A DNA stretch of 14,527 bases from Acetobacteraceae bacterium (GTDB lineage Bacteria > Pseudomonadota > Alphaproteobacteria > Acetobacterales > Acetobacteraceae): contig CANJSR010000067.1 of assembly GCA_947476855.1 (NCBI GenBank), positions 1 to 14,527 on the forward strand, written 5' to 3'. The notes under the pieces are model-generated. The model saw nothing but the letters and a program-made list of their open reading frames with translations, searched no databases and was not told the DNA's origin. Shown in pieces: positions 6,996 through 13,473 of the stretch (its first letter is position 1; every line of letters begins with the position of its first letter). Made by a program: the position numbers and the translations under genes.

Positions 6996-9900
6996 ATGAC
7001 CCTCTCCCCCCGCGACAGCGCCAATCGGGCGCAGTTGGCTGCCTCGGACCCGGTTGCGTCCGCGTTTGTTGGCGCCTCGGCCGGGTCGGGTAAGACCAAG
7101 CTGCTGACCGACCGGCTGCTGCGGCTGATGCTGGCCGGGGTGCGCCCCGATCGCATCCAGTGCCTCACGTTCACCAAGGCGGCGGCGGCGGAAATGGCGC
7201 TGCGGCTGCAACGGACCCTCGGCCGCTGGGTCACCATCCCCACGCCCGACCTGACCGTCGAACTCAGCAGGCTGGAGGTTGATCCCACCCCCGCCACCGT
7301 CGAGCGGGCCCGCGCGCTGTTCGCGCAAGTGCTGGACCTGCCAGGCGGGATGCGGATCGGCACCATCCACGCCTTCAGCCAGTCCCTGCTGCGCCGCTTC
7401 CCGCTGGAGGCCGCGATCTCTCCGCATTTTCAGCTTGTGGACGACCGCGACGCCCAGGACGCGCAGGCCGAGGCGATGGAGGACATGCTGTCGGGCGCCG
7501 AGGACCGTGGCCTGACCGGGGCGCTGCACCGGCTCGCCGCCCTGGCGCGGATCGAGGATTTCAGCCTGCAGATCAAGACCATGGCGCAGGAACGCGACCG
7601 GCTGGAGGAAGCGCTCTCCCTCGGTCCCGATCTGGAATCCGCGCAGCGCCGGACGCTTGGCGTCACCGCGGCGTCGGAGGCGGAGGTGTTGGACGGCGCC
7701 GCCTCCTGGATGGGGGAGAATACGATCCGCCAGGCCTCGCAACGGGTGCGGACGGCGGGATCGCCCAGCGTGGCGCAGAAGGCCGAACGCATCCTGGCCT
7801 GGCTATCCCTGCCCCAGGACGCGCGGGCCGAGAACTGGGACGCCTGGCGGGATGAGTTCGTGCGCGACCGCCCTCCGGTGATCCGCGGGCTGACGGCGCT
7901 GGTGAACAAGAAGCTGTCGGACGCCGAACCCGCTCTGCTCGACGCCTATGTGGCGGAGGCGAACCGGATCATGACGGTCGAGGACTCCATGCGCGCGGTG
8001 AAGGTCGCCGAGGTGTCCTTCGCGCTGGCCTCCCTCGCCGGCCCGGTGGTGTTCGGCTACGGGGAGCGGAAGGAACAGGCCGGGCTGCTGGACTATGACG
8101 ACCTGATCCGCCGGACGCAGGATTTGCTGCGGGAGCCGGGGGCGGCGTGGGTGTTGTACAAGCTGGATGGTGGGTTGGACCATCTGCTGCTGGATGAGGT
8201 GCAGGATACCTCCCCCGAACAATGGGACATCGCGCTGCGGTTGACGGAGGAGTTCTTTGCCGGGGTCGGGGCACGGGATGATGTCCCCACGCCCCCCCTC
8301 CCCTTGCGGGAGGGGGATGGGGGGAGGGGTGATGCCTCCCAGGTCGGTGCCGCTATACCCCTCCCCCCAACCCCCTCCCTCAAGGGGAGGGGGGGTGAAG
8401 TGGGTGTCCCCCGCTCGATCTTCGCCGTCGGCGACCCCAAGCAGTCCATCTACTCCTTCCAGGGCGCCGACATCCGCACCTTCGCGGCCTCCCGCGCCAG
8501 CCTCGGCACGCGGGTGAGGACAGCCGGCCTCGACTGGCGGGACGTGGCGCTGGACGTGTCGTTCCGCTCCACCGCCCCCGTACTGACCCTGGTCGACGCC
8601 GTCTTCGCCGACCCGACCGCCGCGCGGGGGGTCGTGGATCCCGGCGCCACCCTCTCCCACCAGGCCGACCGGGCGGAGCAGGCCGGCTTGGTGGAACTCT
8701 GGCCGCTCACCCCTCGCCCCGCCGATACCGACACCGAGGCCTGGACGGTGCCGACCGAGAACGTCTCCCAGACCTCGGCCGACCGGCAGCTGGCCGAGGC
8801 GCTGGCGGACTGGATCCGCGACCAGACCAACGGGACCGAAATCCTGGAAAGCCGCGGCCGCCCGCTGCGGCCCGGGGACGTGATGGTGCTGGTGCGGCGG
8901 CGCAACGCGTTTGCCTCGGCCCTGGTGCGGGCGCTGAAGACGCGCGGCGTGCCGGTGGCGGGCCTCGACCGGATGGTGCTGACCGAGCAGCCGGCCGTGC
9001 AGGATCTGCTGGCCTTGTGCGAGGCCATGTTGCTGCCGCAGGACGACCTGACGTTCGCCTGCGTGCTGACCAGCCCCCTGGGCGGGCTGGATGATGACGA
9101 CCTGATCGCCCTGGCCATCGGGAGGCGCGGGTCCCTTTGGGATGCCCTGCGCGCCCGCGCCGACGAGAATCCGGCCTGGCGTGCCGTCGTCGAGTTCTTC
9201 GCCCCTCTGCTGGCGCGGGTCGACTACGCCACGCCCCATGCCCTGCTGGCCGAGGCGCTGGGGCCGCTCGGCGGGCGCACCCGGCTGTTCGCGCGCCTGG
9301 GGGCCGAGGCGGCCGAACCCGTGGCCGAACTGCTGAACGCGGCCCTGACCTATGGCGCGCTGCATCCTCCGTCCTTGCAGGGCTTCCTCCATTGGTTCGG
9401 CCATGCGGGCGCCGAGGTGAAACGCGAAGCCGAGGGCGCCGGGAACCAGGTGCGGGTGATGACCGTGCATGGCGCCAAGGGGTTGCAGGCGCCGCTGGTG
9501 ATCCTGCCCGACACCACCGGCCTGCCGCCCGATCGGCACAGCATCCTCTGGGGCACCGATCCGGTGACGAAGAAGACCGTGCCGCTGCTGTCGCCGGGCA
9601 AGGAATACCGCTGCGACGTGGTGGACGGGCTGCGCGACCGGGCGCGCCAGGACGACATGGAGGAATACAACCGCCTGCTCTACGTCGCCCTGACCCGGGC
9701 CGAGGACCGGTTGCTGGTCTGCGGCTGGGCCATGAAGGGGGAGCCGAACGAGGCCAGTTGGTACCGTTGTGTGACGCGCGGATTCGAGAAACTGGCGGCC
9801 GAACAAAGCCCCTTCACCGGCGGGTGGGAGGGTTCGGTGCTGCGCCTGCGCTCCCCGCAGATCGCCGCCGTGACCGTGGATCGGCCTGCCGCGCAGGCGC

Positions 9901-10586
9901 GGTTGGGGGCCGAACCGCCGTCGTGGCTGGGCGGCGCGCCGGACTGGTCCGCGGCCGATCCCCCGCCCGAGCCGCCCCGGCCGTTGCCGTTGGCGCCGAG
10001 CCGGCCGGAGGGGGTGGAGTTGGGGGATGTGCCGGCGTCGGCGTCGCCTCTGGCGGAACGGGAGATGGGCGAGGGCCGCTTCCGGCGGGGCCAGGTCACG
10101 CATGCCTTGTTGCAGCATTTGCCGGAGGTTCCGCCCTCGGACCGGGCCGCAGCGGCGGCGCGGTATCTGGCGCGGGGGGGGCTGGGCATCGATCCAGGCG
10201 ACCGGCCGGCCTTGGTGGCGGAGGTGATGGCGATCCTGGACCACCCTGCCCTGGCGCCTCTGTTCGGGCCATCGGGGCGGGCGGAGGTGCCTCTGACCGG
10301 CGTGATCGGCGACCGCGTGGTGGGCGGGCTGGTGGACCGGCTGGCGGTGCTGGATGACCAGGTGCTGATGGCGGACTTCAAGACCAACCGGCAGGCGCCC
10401 TTTCGCGTGGAGGACACGCCGGTGCTGTATCTGCGCCAGATGGCAACATACCGCGCGGTGCTGCGGGCGATCTTCCCCGACCGTCCGGTGGTTTGCGCGC
10501 TGATCTGGACCCGGACCGCTCGGGTGAGCGTGCTGCCGGACGGGCTGCTGGACGCGTATCAGCCGGAGACGGCGATCGCTTCCTGA
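6996..10586 (+). CDS. addA: Double-strand break repair helicase-nuclease AddA, with in-frame repeat insertion
   Basis: A 1196-residue UvrD/RecB-type protein. Motifs in order: Walker A GASAGSGKT (residues 26-34), motif Ia LTFTKAAAAEM, motif II LLLDEVQDTSPEQW (Asp400-Glu401), motif III VGDPKQSIYSFQGAD, motif IV SFRST, motif V MTVHGAKGLQ, motif VI LLYVALTRAEDRLL, and a C-terminal nuclease with GLVDRL (Asp1114) and ADFKTNR (Asp1127, Lys1129). Known role: 3'-5' helicase and nuclease subunit of AddAB, acting on DNA ends. The ATG at 6996 was chosen because the family starts shortly before NRAQLAASDP; the open frame reaches back to 6786 inside addB but without family character. No strong Shine-Dalgarno precedes it. 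Residues 433-467 (8292-8395), between motifs II and III, are an inverted doublet of the same 39-bp unit found in amgK. The 3' end overlaps the minus-strand XRE gene by 28 bp. Confidence 0.94.
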   Translation: MTLSPRDSANRAQLAASDPVASAFVGASAGSGKTKLLTDRLLRLMLAGVRPDRIQCLTFTKAAAAEMALRLQRTLGRWVTIPTPDLTVELSRLEVDPTPATVERARALFAQVLDLPGGMRIGTIHAFSQSLLRRFPLEAAISPHFQLVDDRDAQDAQAEAMEDMLSGAEDRGLTGALHRLAALARIEDFSLQIKTMAQERDRLEEALSLGPDLESAQRRTLGVTAASEAEVLDGAASWMGENTIRQASQRVRTAGSPSVAQKAERILAWLSLPQDARAENWDAWRDEFVRDRPPVIRGLTALVNKKLSDAEPALLDAYVAEANRIMTVEDSMRAVKVAEVSFALASLAGPVVFGYGERKEQAGLLDYDDLIRRTQDLLREPGAAWVLYKLDGGLDHLLLDEVQDTSPEQWDIALRLTEEFFAGVGARDDVPTPPLPLREGDGGRGDASQVGAAIPLPPTPSLKGRGGEVGVPRSIFAVGDPKQSIYSFQGADIRTFAASRASLGTRVRTAGLDWRDVALDVSFRSTAPVLTLVDAVFADPTAARGVVDPGATLSHQADRAEQAGLVELWPLTPRPADTDTEAWTVPTENVSQTSADRQLAEALADWIRDQTNGTEILESRGRPLRPGDVMVLVRRRNAFASALVRALKTRGVPVAGLDRMVLTEQPAVQDLLALCEAMLLPQDDLTFACVLTSPLGGLDDDDLIALAIGRRGSLWDALRARADENPAWRAVVEFFAPLLARVDYATPHALLAEALGPLGGRTRLFARLGAEAAEPVAELLNAALTYGALHPPSLQGFLHWFGHAGAEVKREAEGAGNQVRVMTVHGAKGLQAPLVILPDTTGLPPDRHSILWGTDPVTKKTVPLLSPGKEYRCDVVDGLRDRARQDDMEEYNRLLYVALTRAEDRLLVCGWAMKGEPNEASWYRCVTRGFEKLAAEQSPFTGGWEGSVLRLRSPQIAAVTVDRPAAQARLGAEPPSWLGGAPDWSAADPPPEPPRPLPLAPSRPEGVELGDVPASASPLAEREMGEGRFRRGQVTHALLQHLPEVPPSDRAAAAARYLARGGLGIDPGDRPALVAEVMAILDHPALAPLFGPSGRAEVPLTGVIGDRVVGGLVDRLAVLDDQVLMADFKTNRQAPFRVEDTPVLYLRQMATYRAVLRAIFPDRPVVCALIWTRTARVSVLPDGLLDAYQPETAIAS
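8292..8395. repeat. Inverted doublet of the 39-bp palindromic unit inside addA
   Basis: Copy C is 8292-8330 (+) and copy D is 8357-8395 (inverted), with a 26-bp spacer. Hairpin arms: C 8294-8302 with 8308-8316 around CTTGC; D 8371-8379 with 8385-8393 around TCAAG. C, inverted D and inverted amgK copy B differ pairwise at only two of 39 positions. It encodes PPLPLREGDGGRG and PLPPTPSLKGRGG between helicase motifs II and III of AddA (residues 433-467). Confidence 0.93.
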
Positions 10587-11065
10587 TTGTGTGCCGCGTG
10601 GTCGCACCACGCCCGCCACCCCTGGGGCCCCAAGCCGAACACCAGCCGGCCGGGTGCTTCCGGCGGCATACCAGAGAGCTCGGCGAGGAACGGGCGGAGC
10701 TTGATCGGCTCACGTGCATGGTCGCTCCAGAGCAGGCGCAGCAGCCGGTCGGTCGGACCGGGGATGCGATTCTGGTCCTTCTCGTATCGCGCGACCTGCT
10801 GGACATCGCATCCGAGCAGGCTGGCGAGTTCGGCCTGCGTCATATCCATCTGCCGACGCAGGAAGCGGATTTCCTTGCCAGCGAGCGGCCTGGTGGCGCC
10901 GACCACCGCCTGGCCGATCGCCCGCAGCAGGCCGTCCAGGTCGTGGATGGCGATGGTCTGTTCGCCATGGAACCACTCGATCGCGTAGCCGTCCGCCAGC
11001 CAGATATCGTCGAGGCCGCAGCCAGCGTAGCGGATCGGTTCGGCCTGGGTGGTTGGGGGCGTCAC
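10559..11065 (-). CDS. XRE-family helix-turn-helix protein, probable antitoxin of a DUF4258 module
   Basis: A 168-residue protein from a GTG start at 11065. An N-terminal region (residues 13-55: YAGCGLDDIWLADGY, then IAIHDLDGLLRAIGQAVV) resembles a domain commonly seen in XRE regulators next to DUF4258 proteins. It is followed by a helix-turn-helix (about 66-102, including MTQAELASLLGCDVQQVARYEK). It lacks the paired CxxC zinc motifs of true MqsA. GTG was chosen because it overlaps the upstream stop as GTGA (11062-11065) and has a strong GGAGG ribosome site seven bases upstream (11073-11077 on the minus strand); the longer frame to 11179 lies inside the neighbour. Inferred role: antitoxin and autorepressor at the 11408-11448 operator. 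The C-terminal tail (about 115-168) has no family I recognise, and its last 28 bp are antisense to the end of addA. Confidence 0.8.
   Translation of the reverse strand: MTPPTTQAEPIRYAGCGLDDIWLADGYAIEWFHGEQTIAIHDLDGLLRAIGQAVVGATRPLAGKEIRFLRRQMDMTQAELASLLGCDVQQVARYEKDQNRIPGPTDRLLRLLWSDHAREPIKLRPFLAELSGMPPEAPGRLVFGLGPQGWRAWCDHAAHNQEAIAVSG
10596..10612. other. Small hairpin just after the addA stop
   Basis: A perfect seven-base stem GCGTGGT (10596-10602) and ACCACGC (10606-10612) with a three-base loop starts nine bases after the addA stop. There is no T-run after it, and it lies inside the XRE coding region, so it is at most a weak or Rho-assisted 3'-end structure. Confidence 0.3.
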
Positions 11066-11391
11066 CTCATGTCCTCCCACTCGACTGTCTTCACCAACAG
11101 CCGGTCGCCCAGCAGGATGATCACCACGACTCCGGCTTCGCGCCGGCCCCGGATCGTTCGCACCATCTTGCATGTCCATTCCCCTGGCCTGTCGACCCTT
11201 GGCGGTCCCGCGATCACGCCCTGGCGGAGGATTCGCAGGACATCGACATCAGGAATGCCCCGCTCCTCCATCCGTTCCAGAGCGTGGAAGGACCACTTGA
11301 TGTTGGCGGTCACCGCGGCGATCGCCTTGATCCGCCGCTCCGCGGTGAGCCGATCAAGTGGACGGCGTGGGAGCGGCGCGGGGTCCTCCAA
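11062..11391 (-). CDS. DUF4258 domain protein, probable toxin
   Basis: A 109-residue small protein. The DUF4258 hallmarks are FHALERMEERGI (residues 35-46) followed by VDVLRILRQG, the GEW...MVRTIRGR strand pair, and a terminal beta segment VVVIILLGDRLLVKTVEWED. The start is a TTG at 11391, supported by a GGAG ribosome site (plus-strand CTCC 11397-11400) five bases upstream; an ATG at 11402 is out of frame, so TTG is the best in-frame choice, with moderate certainty. DUF4258 proteins are small and are predicted to be toxins structurally related to RelE/MqsR-type RNases when paired with HTH genes; that activity is inference here. The gene is first in a two-gene minus-strand operon and overlaps the XRE gene by 4 bp. 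Confidence 0.75.
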   Translation of the reverse strand: MEDPAPLPRRPLDRLTAERRIKAIAAVTANIKWSFHALERMEERGIPDVDVLRILRQGVIAGPPRVDRPGEWTCKMVRTIRGRREAGVVVIILLGDRLLVKTVEWEDMR

Positions 11392-11407
11392 GATCGCTCC
11401 ATGGGTT

Positions 11408-11448
11408 CTATCAATATGACAGGTCGTTGATGCCTGTCAATCTGATAG
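11408..11448. promoter_or_regulatory. Palindromic operator of the DUF4258/XRE module
   Basis: Arms 11408-11423 (CTATCAATATGACAGG) and 11433-11448 (CCTGTCAATCTGATAG) are inverted repeats matching at 13 of 16 positions with a nine-base spacer. It lies 16 bp upstream of the DUF4258 TTG start and covers the proposed -35 and -10 boxes, the layout expected for an XRE antitoxin repressing its own operon. Binding is inferred. Confidence 0.7.
11413..11440 (-). promoter_or_regulatory. Promoter of the DUF4258/XRE operon
   Basis: On the minus strand a perfect -35 TTGACA (plus 11435-11440) is followed after 16 bp by CATATT (plus 11413-11418; four of six matches to the -10 consensus). The start of transcription would fall near 11406, leaving a short leader containing the GGAG ribosome site. 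Both boxes lie inside the operator arms. Confidence 0.55.
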
Positions 11449-11541
11449 GTTGAACGGGTGACCCTCGGAAAATGGCGCCGGCGACTCAAAATTCAATCTA
11501 TGGTTGTAATTCAGGGTTCAAGTCGGTCCCCACACCCCGCC

Positions 11542-11570
11542 TTGACCGCCGCCGGATGCGCGACCACTTT
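11542..11570 (+). promoter_or_regulatory. Candidate trxA promoter (weak)
   Basis: TTGACC (11542-11547) and CACTTT (11565-11570) are 17 bp apart, upstream of trxA. The -10 match is poor. A promoter is expected somewhere in 11449-11599 because the minus-strand module separates trxA from addA. The rest of this 197-bp gap between the DUF4258 start and trxA holds the operator and an AT-richer patch (about 11487-11520) with no gene that I can support. Confidence 0.25.
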
Positions 11571-11599
11571 CCGGGAAACCCCAATGCATGAGGCTTACC

Positions 11600-11932
11600 A
11601 TGAGCGCCAACACCAAGCCGGTCACCGACAAGAGCTTCGCCACCGACGTGATCGAGGCCAGCAAGACCGGGCCTGTCCTGGTCGATTTCTGGGCGGAGTG
11701 GTGCGGCCCCTGCAAGATGATCGGGCCGGCGCTGGAGGAACTCGCCGGTGAGTTCGACGGCAAGATCACCGTGGCCAAGGTCGATATCGACAGCAACCCG
11801 ATGTCGCCGAACAACTACTCGGTGCGCGGCATCCCGACGCTGATCATCTTCAAGGACGGCAAGCCCGCGGCGACGCAGGTCGGCGCGATGCCAAAGAGCC
11901 GCCTGAAGGACTGGATCGCGTCCAACATCTGA
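11600..11932 (+). CDS. trxA: Thioredoxin
   Basis: A 110-residue classical thioredoxin with VDFWAEWCGPCK (redox Cys35 and Cys38, buried Asp29) and RGIPTL with the cis-proline at 79. Known role: cytoplasmic disulfide reductase donating electrons to ribonucleotide reductase, methionine sulfoxide reductase and others. The ATG at 11600 was chosen because GAGG (11590-11593) sits six bases upstream; an in-frame ATG at 11588 would add four residues and use up that site. In many Alphaproteobacteria trxA directly follows addA; here the DUF4258/XRE module intervenes, so trxA probably needs its own promoter. It ends 30 bp before a perfect palindromic terminator. Confidence 0.96.
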   Translation: MSANTKPVTDKSFATDVIEASKTGPVLVDFWAEWCGPCKMIGPALEELAGEFDGKITVAKVDIDSNPMSPNNYSVRGIPTLIIFKDGKPAATQVGAMPKSRLKDWIASNI

Positions 11933-11962
11933 TCCTGCCCGGGGCTTCGCGCCCGGACATGA

Positions 11963-11998
11963 AAACGGCCCGGACCGACATGTCGGTCCGGGCCGTTT
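11963..11998. terminator. Perfect 36-bp palindrome, bidirectional terminator between trxA and the DUF2076 gene
   Basis: Bases 11963-11980 are exactly reverse-complementary to 11981-11998, giving an 18-base uninterrupted arm with a GC-rich core (CGGCCCGGACCGACA side) and A/T ends (AAA and TTT) that supply short U-runs in both directions. It sits between two convergent genes, 30 bp after the trxA stop and 16 bp after the DUF2076 stop as read from that strand, so it most likely ends both transcripts. Confidence 0.85.
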
Positions 11999-12014
11999 CA
12001 GTGAAAGGGGTGGT

Positions 12015-12821
12015 TCAGAACGTCTCGTCGCTGCCGCCGCCACCGTCGTCCCAACCGGACTCCTGCGGCGCCTGTTCCCAGCCGCCACCGGCCGCGCCGG
12101 CCGCACCCGTATCCCAGCCACCCTGATCGGTTGCCGCCGGGCTCGCCCAGGGGCTGGCCGCGGCGCCGGCCGCGTCCGCCGCGCCACCCAGCGCGCTGCT
12201 GCCACCCGAGAACATGCTGCTGATCGCGTTCGCGGCCAGGATGCCGCCCGCCACGCCCGCGGCCGTCGTCAACGCCGTGCCCAGGAAGCCCGAGCCGCGC
12301 TGCTGGAACATGCCCGGCTGATAGCCAGGCGCGTGCTGCATCGGCGGCGGGGGCTGGTTATAGCCCGGCGGACCACCGGGATATCCACCAGGCCGTCCCT
12401 GCGGCCCACCCCACGGCCCCTGTTGCGGAGGCGGCGGGGGCGCCTGACGATTGCCACCGAACAACCCGCCGAACAGACCGCCGCCGCCACGCTGCTGCTG
12501 TTGCTGCTGCTGCGCCGCGTACTGGGCCTGCTGGGCCTCCTGCCTCGCCTGCTGGAGTTCCCATTCGAGGCGCTGGATACGGTTCTGCGCCTCCACCATC
12601 GCATGTTCCTGCACGAAGGCGAGCTGGGTGATCCGGTAGCGCGCCTCGGGGTAGCGCTGGAACTGCTGCGTGATCAGGGCGTCGGCTTCCCGATCCACCG
12701 GCGGCAGCGCCGCCTGCGTGGCGGGCACGGAGCCGCCATAGCCCTGTTGTTGCCCCGGCATCGGCGCACCGCCAACCCTGGCGATGAATTGCGAGATGAT
12801 GTCGCGTTCCTCGTTCGTCAT
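12015..12821 (-). CDS. DUF2076 domain-containing protein
   Basis: A 268-residue protein. It starts MTNEERDIISQFIARVGG, the typical DUF2076 N-terminus, followed by a helical segment with a conserved AQNRIQRLEWELQQAR stretch (about residues 78-94), a glutamine run (104-110), a Gly/Pro/Gln-rich linker (111-176), a Gly/Ala-rich hydrophobic helix (about 178-204) that could insert in or pack against a membrane, and an acidic C-terminus ending DETF. Function is unknown in the family. The ATG at 12821 was chosen for the family N-terminus and a GGGAG ribosome site about eight bases upstream; a longer frame to 13076 overlaps the CoA-binding gene antisense-like and is rejected. It is transcribed toward trxA and shares the terminator with it. 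It lies 70 bp downstream of the CoA-binding gene on the same strand. Confidence 0.85.
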   Translation of the reverse strand: MTNEERDIISQFIARVGGAPMPGQQQGYGGSVPATQAALPPVDREADALITQQFQRYPEARYRITQLAFVQEHAMVEAQNRIQRLEWELQQARQEAQQAQYAAQQQQQQQRGGGGLFGGLFGGNRQAPPPPPQQGPWGGPQGRPGGYPGGPPGYNQPPPPMQHAPGYQPGMFQQRGSGFLGTALTTAAGVAGGILAANAISSMFSGGSSALGGAADAAGAAASPWASPAATDQGGWDTGAAGAAGGGWEQAPQESGWDDGGGGSDETF

Positions 12822-12891
12822 GCAGGCGTCTCCCAGTCCTCCGGGTATGATCTTGTTCCGAACGCCGATGTGGCGTGTCCCCGCGTGGCCT

Positions 12892-13332
12892 TCAATGCCC
12901 CGGGGGAGCGTGAAATGGGCCGAGGCGCCGATCCTCGATGATCGGGCAGCGGTCCATGACGACAACCAGCCCGGCGGCGCGGGCGCGGGCGGCGGCTTCG
13001 TGGTCAATGACGCCCAGCTGCATCCAGATGGTGCGCGCGCCCAGCCGGATGGCGGCATCGACGATGGGGCCGACATTGGTGCTGTTGCGGAAGATATCCA
13101 CCATCTCCAGCGACCCGGCGTCGGCCAGGCGAGCGACGGCCGAACGGTCGTGCACCGATTGACCCAGCAGGTTCGGGTTGACCGGCGTCACGTCGTAGCC
13201 GCGATCCAGCAGGAAGCGCATGACATGGTTGGAATCCCGCCAGGGCTTGGCGGACGCTCCCACCATGGCAATCCGGCGCGTGCCCGTCAGGATCGCGCGG
13301 ATCGTGTCGTCGGTTTGTCCGTCGATGCTCAT
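12892..13332 (-). CDS. CoA-binding domain protein (YccU-like)
   Basis: A 146-residue single-domain protein with a Rossmann-like CoA_binding_2 fold: RIAMVGAS near the N-terminus (residues 20-27), YDVTPVNPN (46-54), VDIFRNS (78-84), IWMQLGV (102-108) and VVVMDRCPIIE (123-133). These are the conserved blocks of the YccU family, related to the nucleotide/CoA-binding domain of succinyl-CoA synthetases and acyl-CoA ligases. Specific function in bacteria is unknown. The start at 13332 (MSIDGQTDD) matches the usual family length; the frame extends to 13458 without family character. It is divergent from the thiamine-diphosphate enzyme, with 141 bp between the starts. Confidence 0.88.
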   Translation of the reverse strand: MSIDGQTDDTIRAILTGTRRIAMVGASAKPWRDSNHVMRFLLDRGYDVTPVNPNLLGQSVHDRSAVARLADAGSLEMVDIFRNSTNVGPIVDAAIRLGARTIWMQLGVIDHEAAARARAAGLVVVMDRCPIIEDRRLGPFHAPPGH

Positions 13333-13473
13333 GGCCGCGCATCGTGCCTGGGAACGACGCGAAAGGAAATGGCCCCGGGCGCCTGACCGGGGATCCAAAG
13401 CGCCCGATGCCCCGTGACGAAACAGGCGCAACCGGCCTATTCTCCTGCCCACGAGCATAAGGGGAAACGGCGC

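Noticed and set aside
7803..10619. Very long minus-strand open frame (938 codons) opposite addA, and similar ones opposite addB and amgK
   Set aside because: High GC leaves antisense frames open. The plus strand encodes recognisable AddA motifs throughout, and the antisense product shows only low-complexity Arg/Gln/His-rich text.
10493..11430. Plus-strand frames opposite the DUF4258/XRE genes
   Set aside because: They are shadows of the minus-strand pair, which has HTH and DUF4258 motifs, coupled start/stop and ribosome sites.
11458..11751. Small plus-strand frame across the trxA upstream region
   Set aside because: It runs out of frame into trxA, and its product lacks any family features.
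12822..13076. Longer start for the DUF2076 protein
   Set aside because: The extra residues are low complexity and overlap the CoA-binding gene; the family N-terminus and a ribosome site support 12821.
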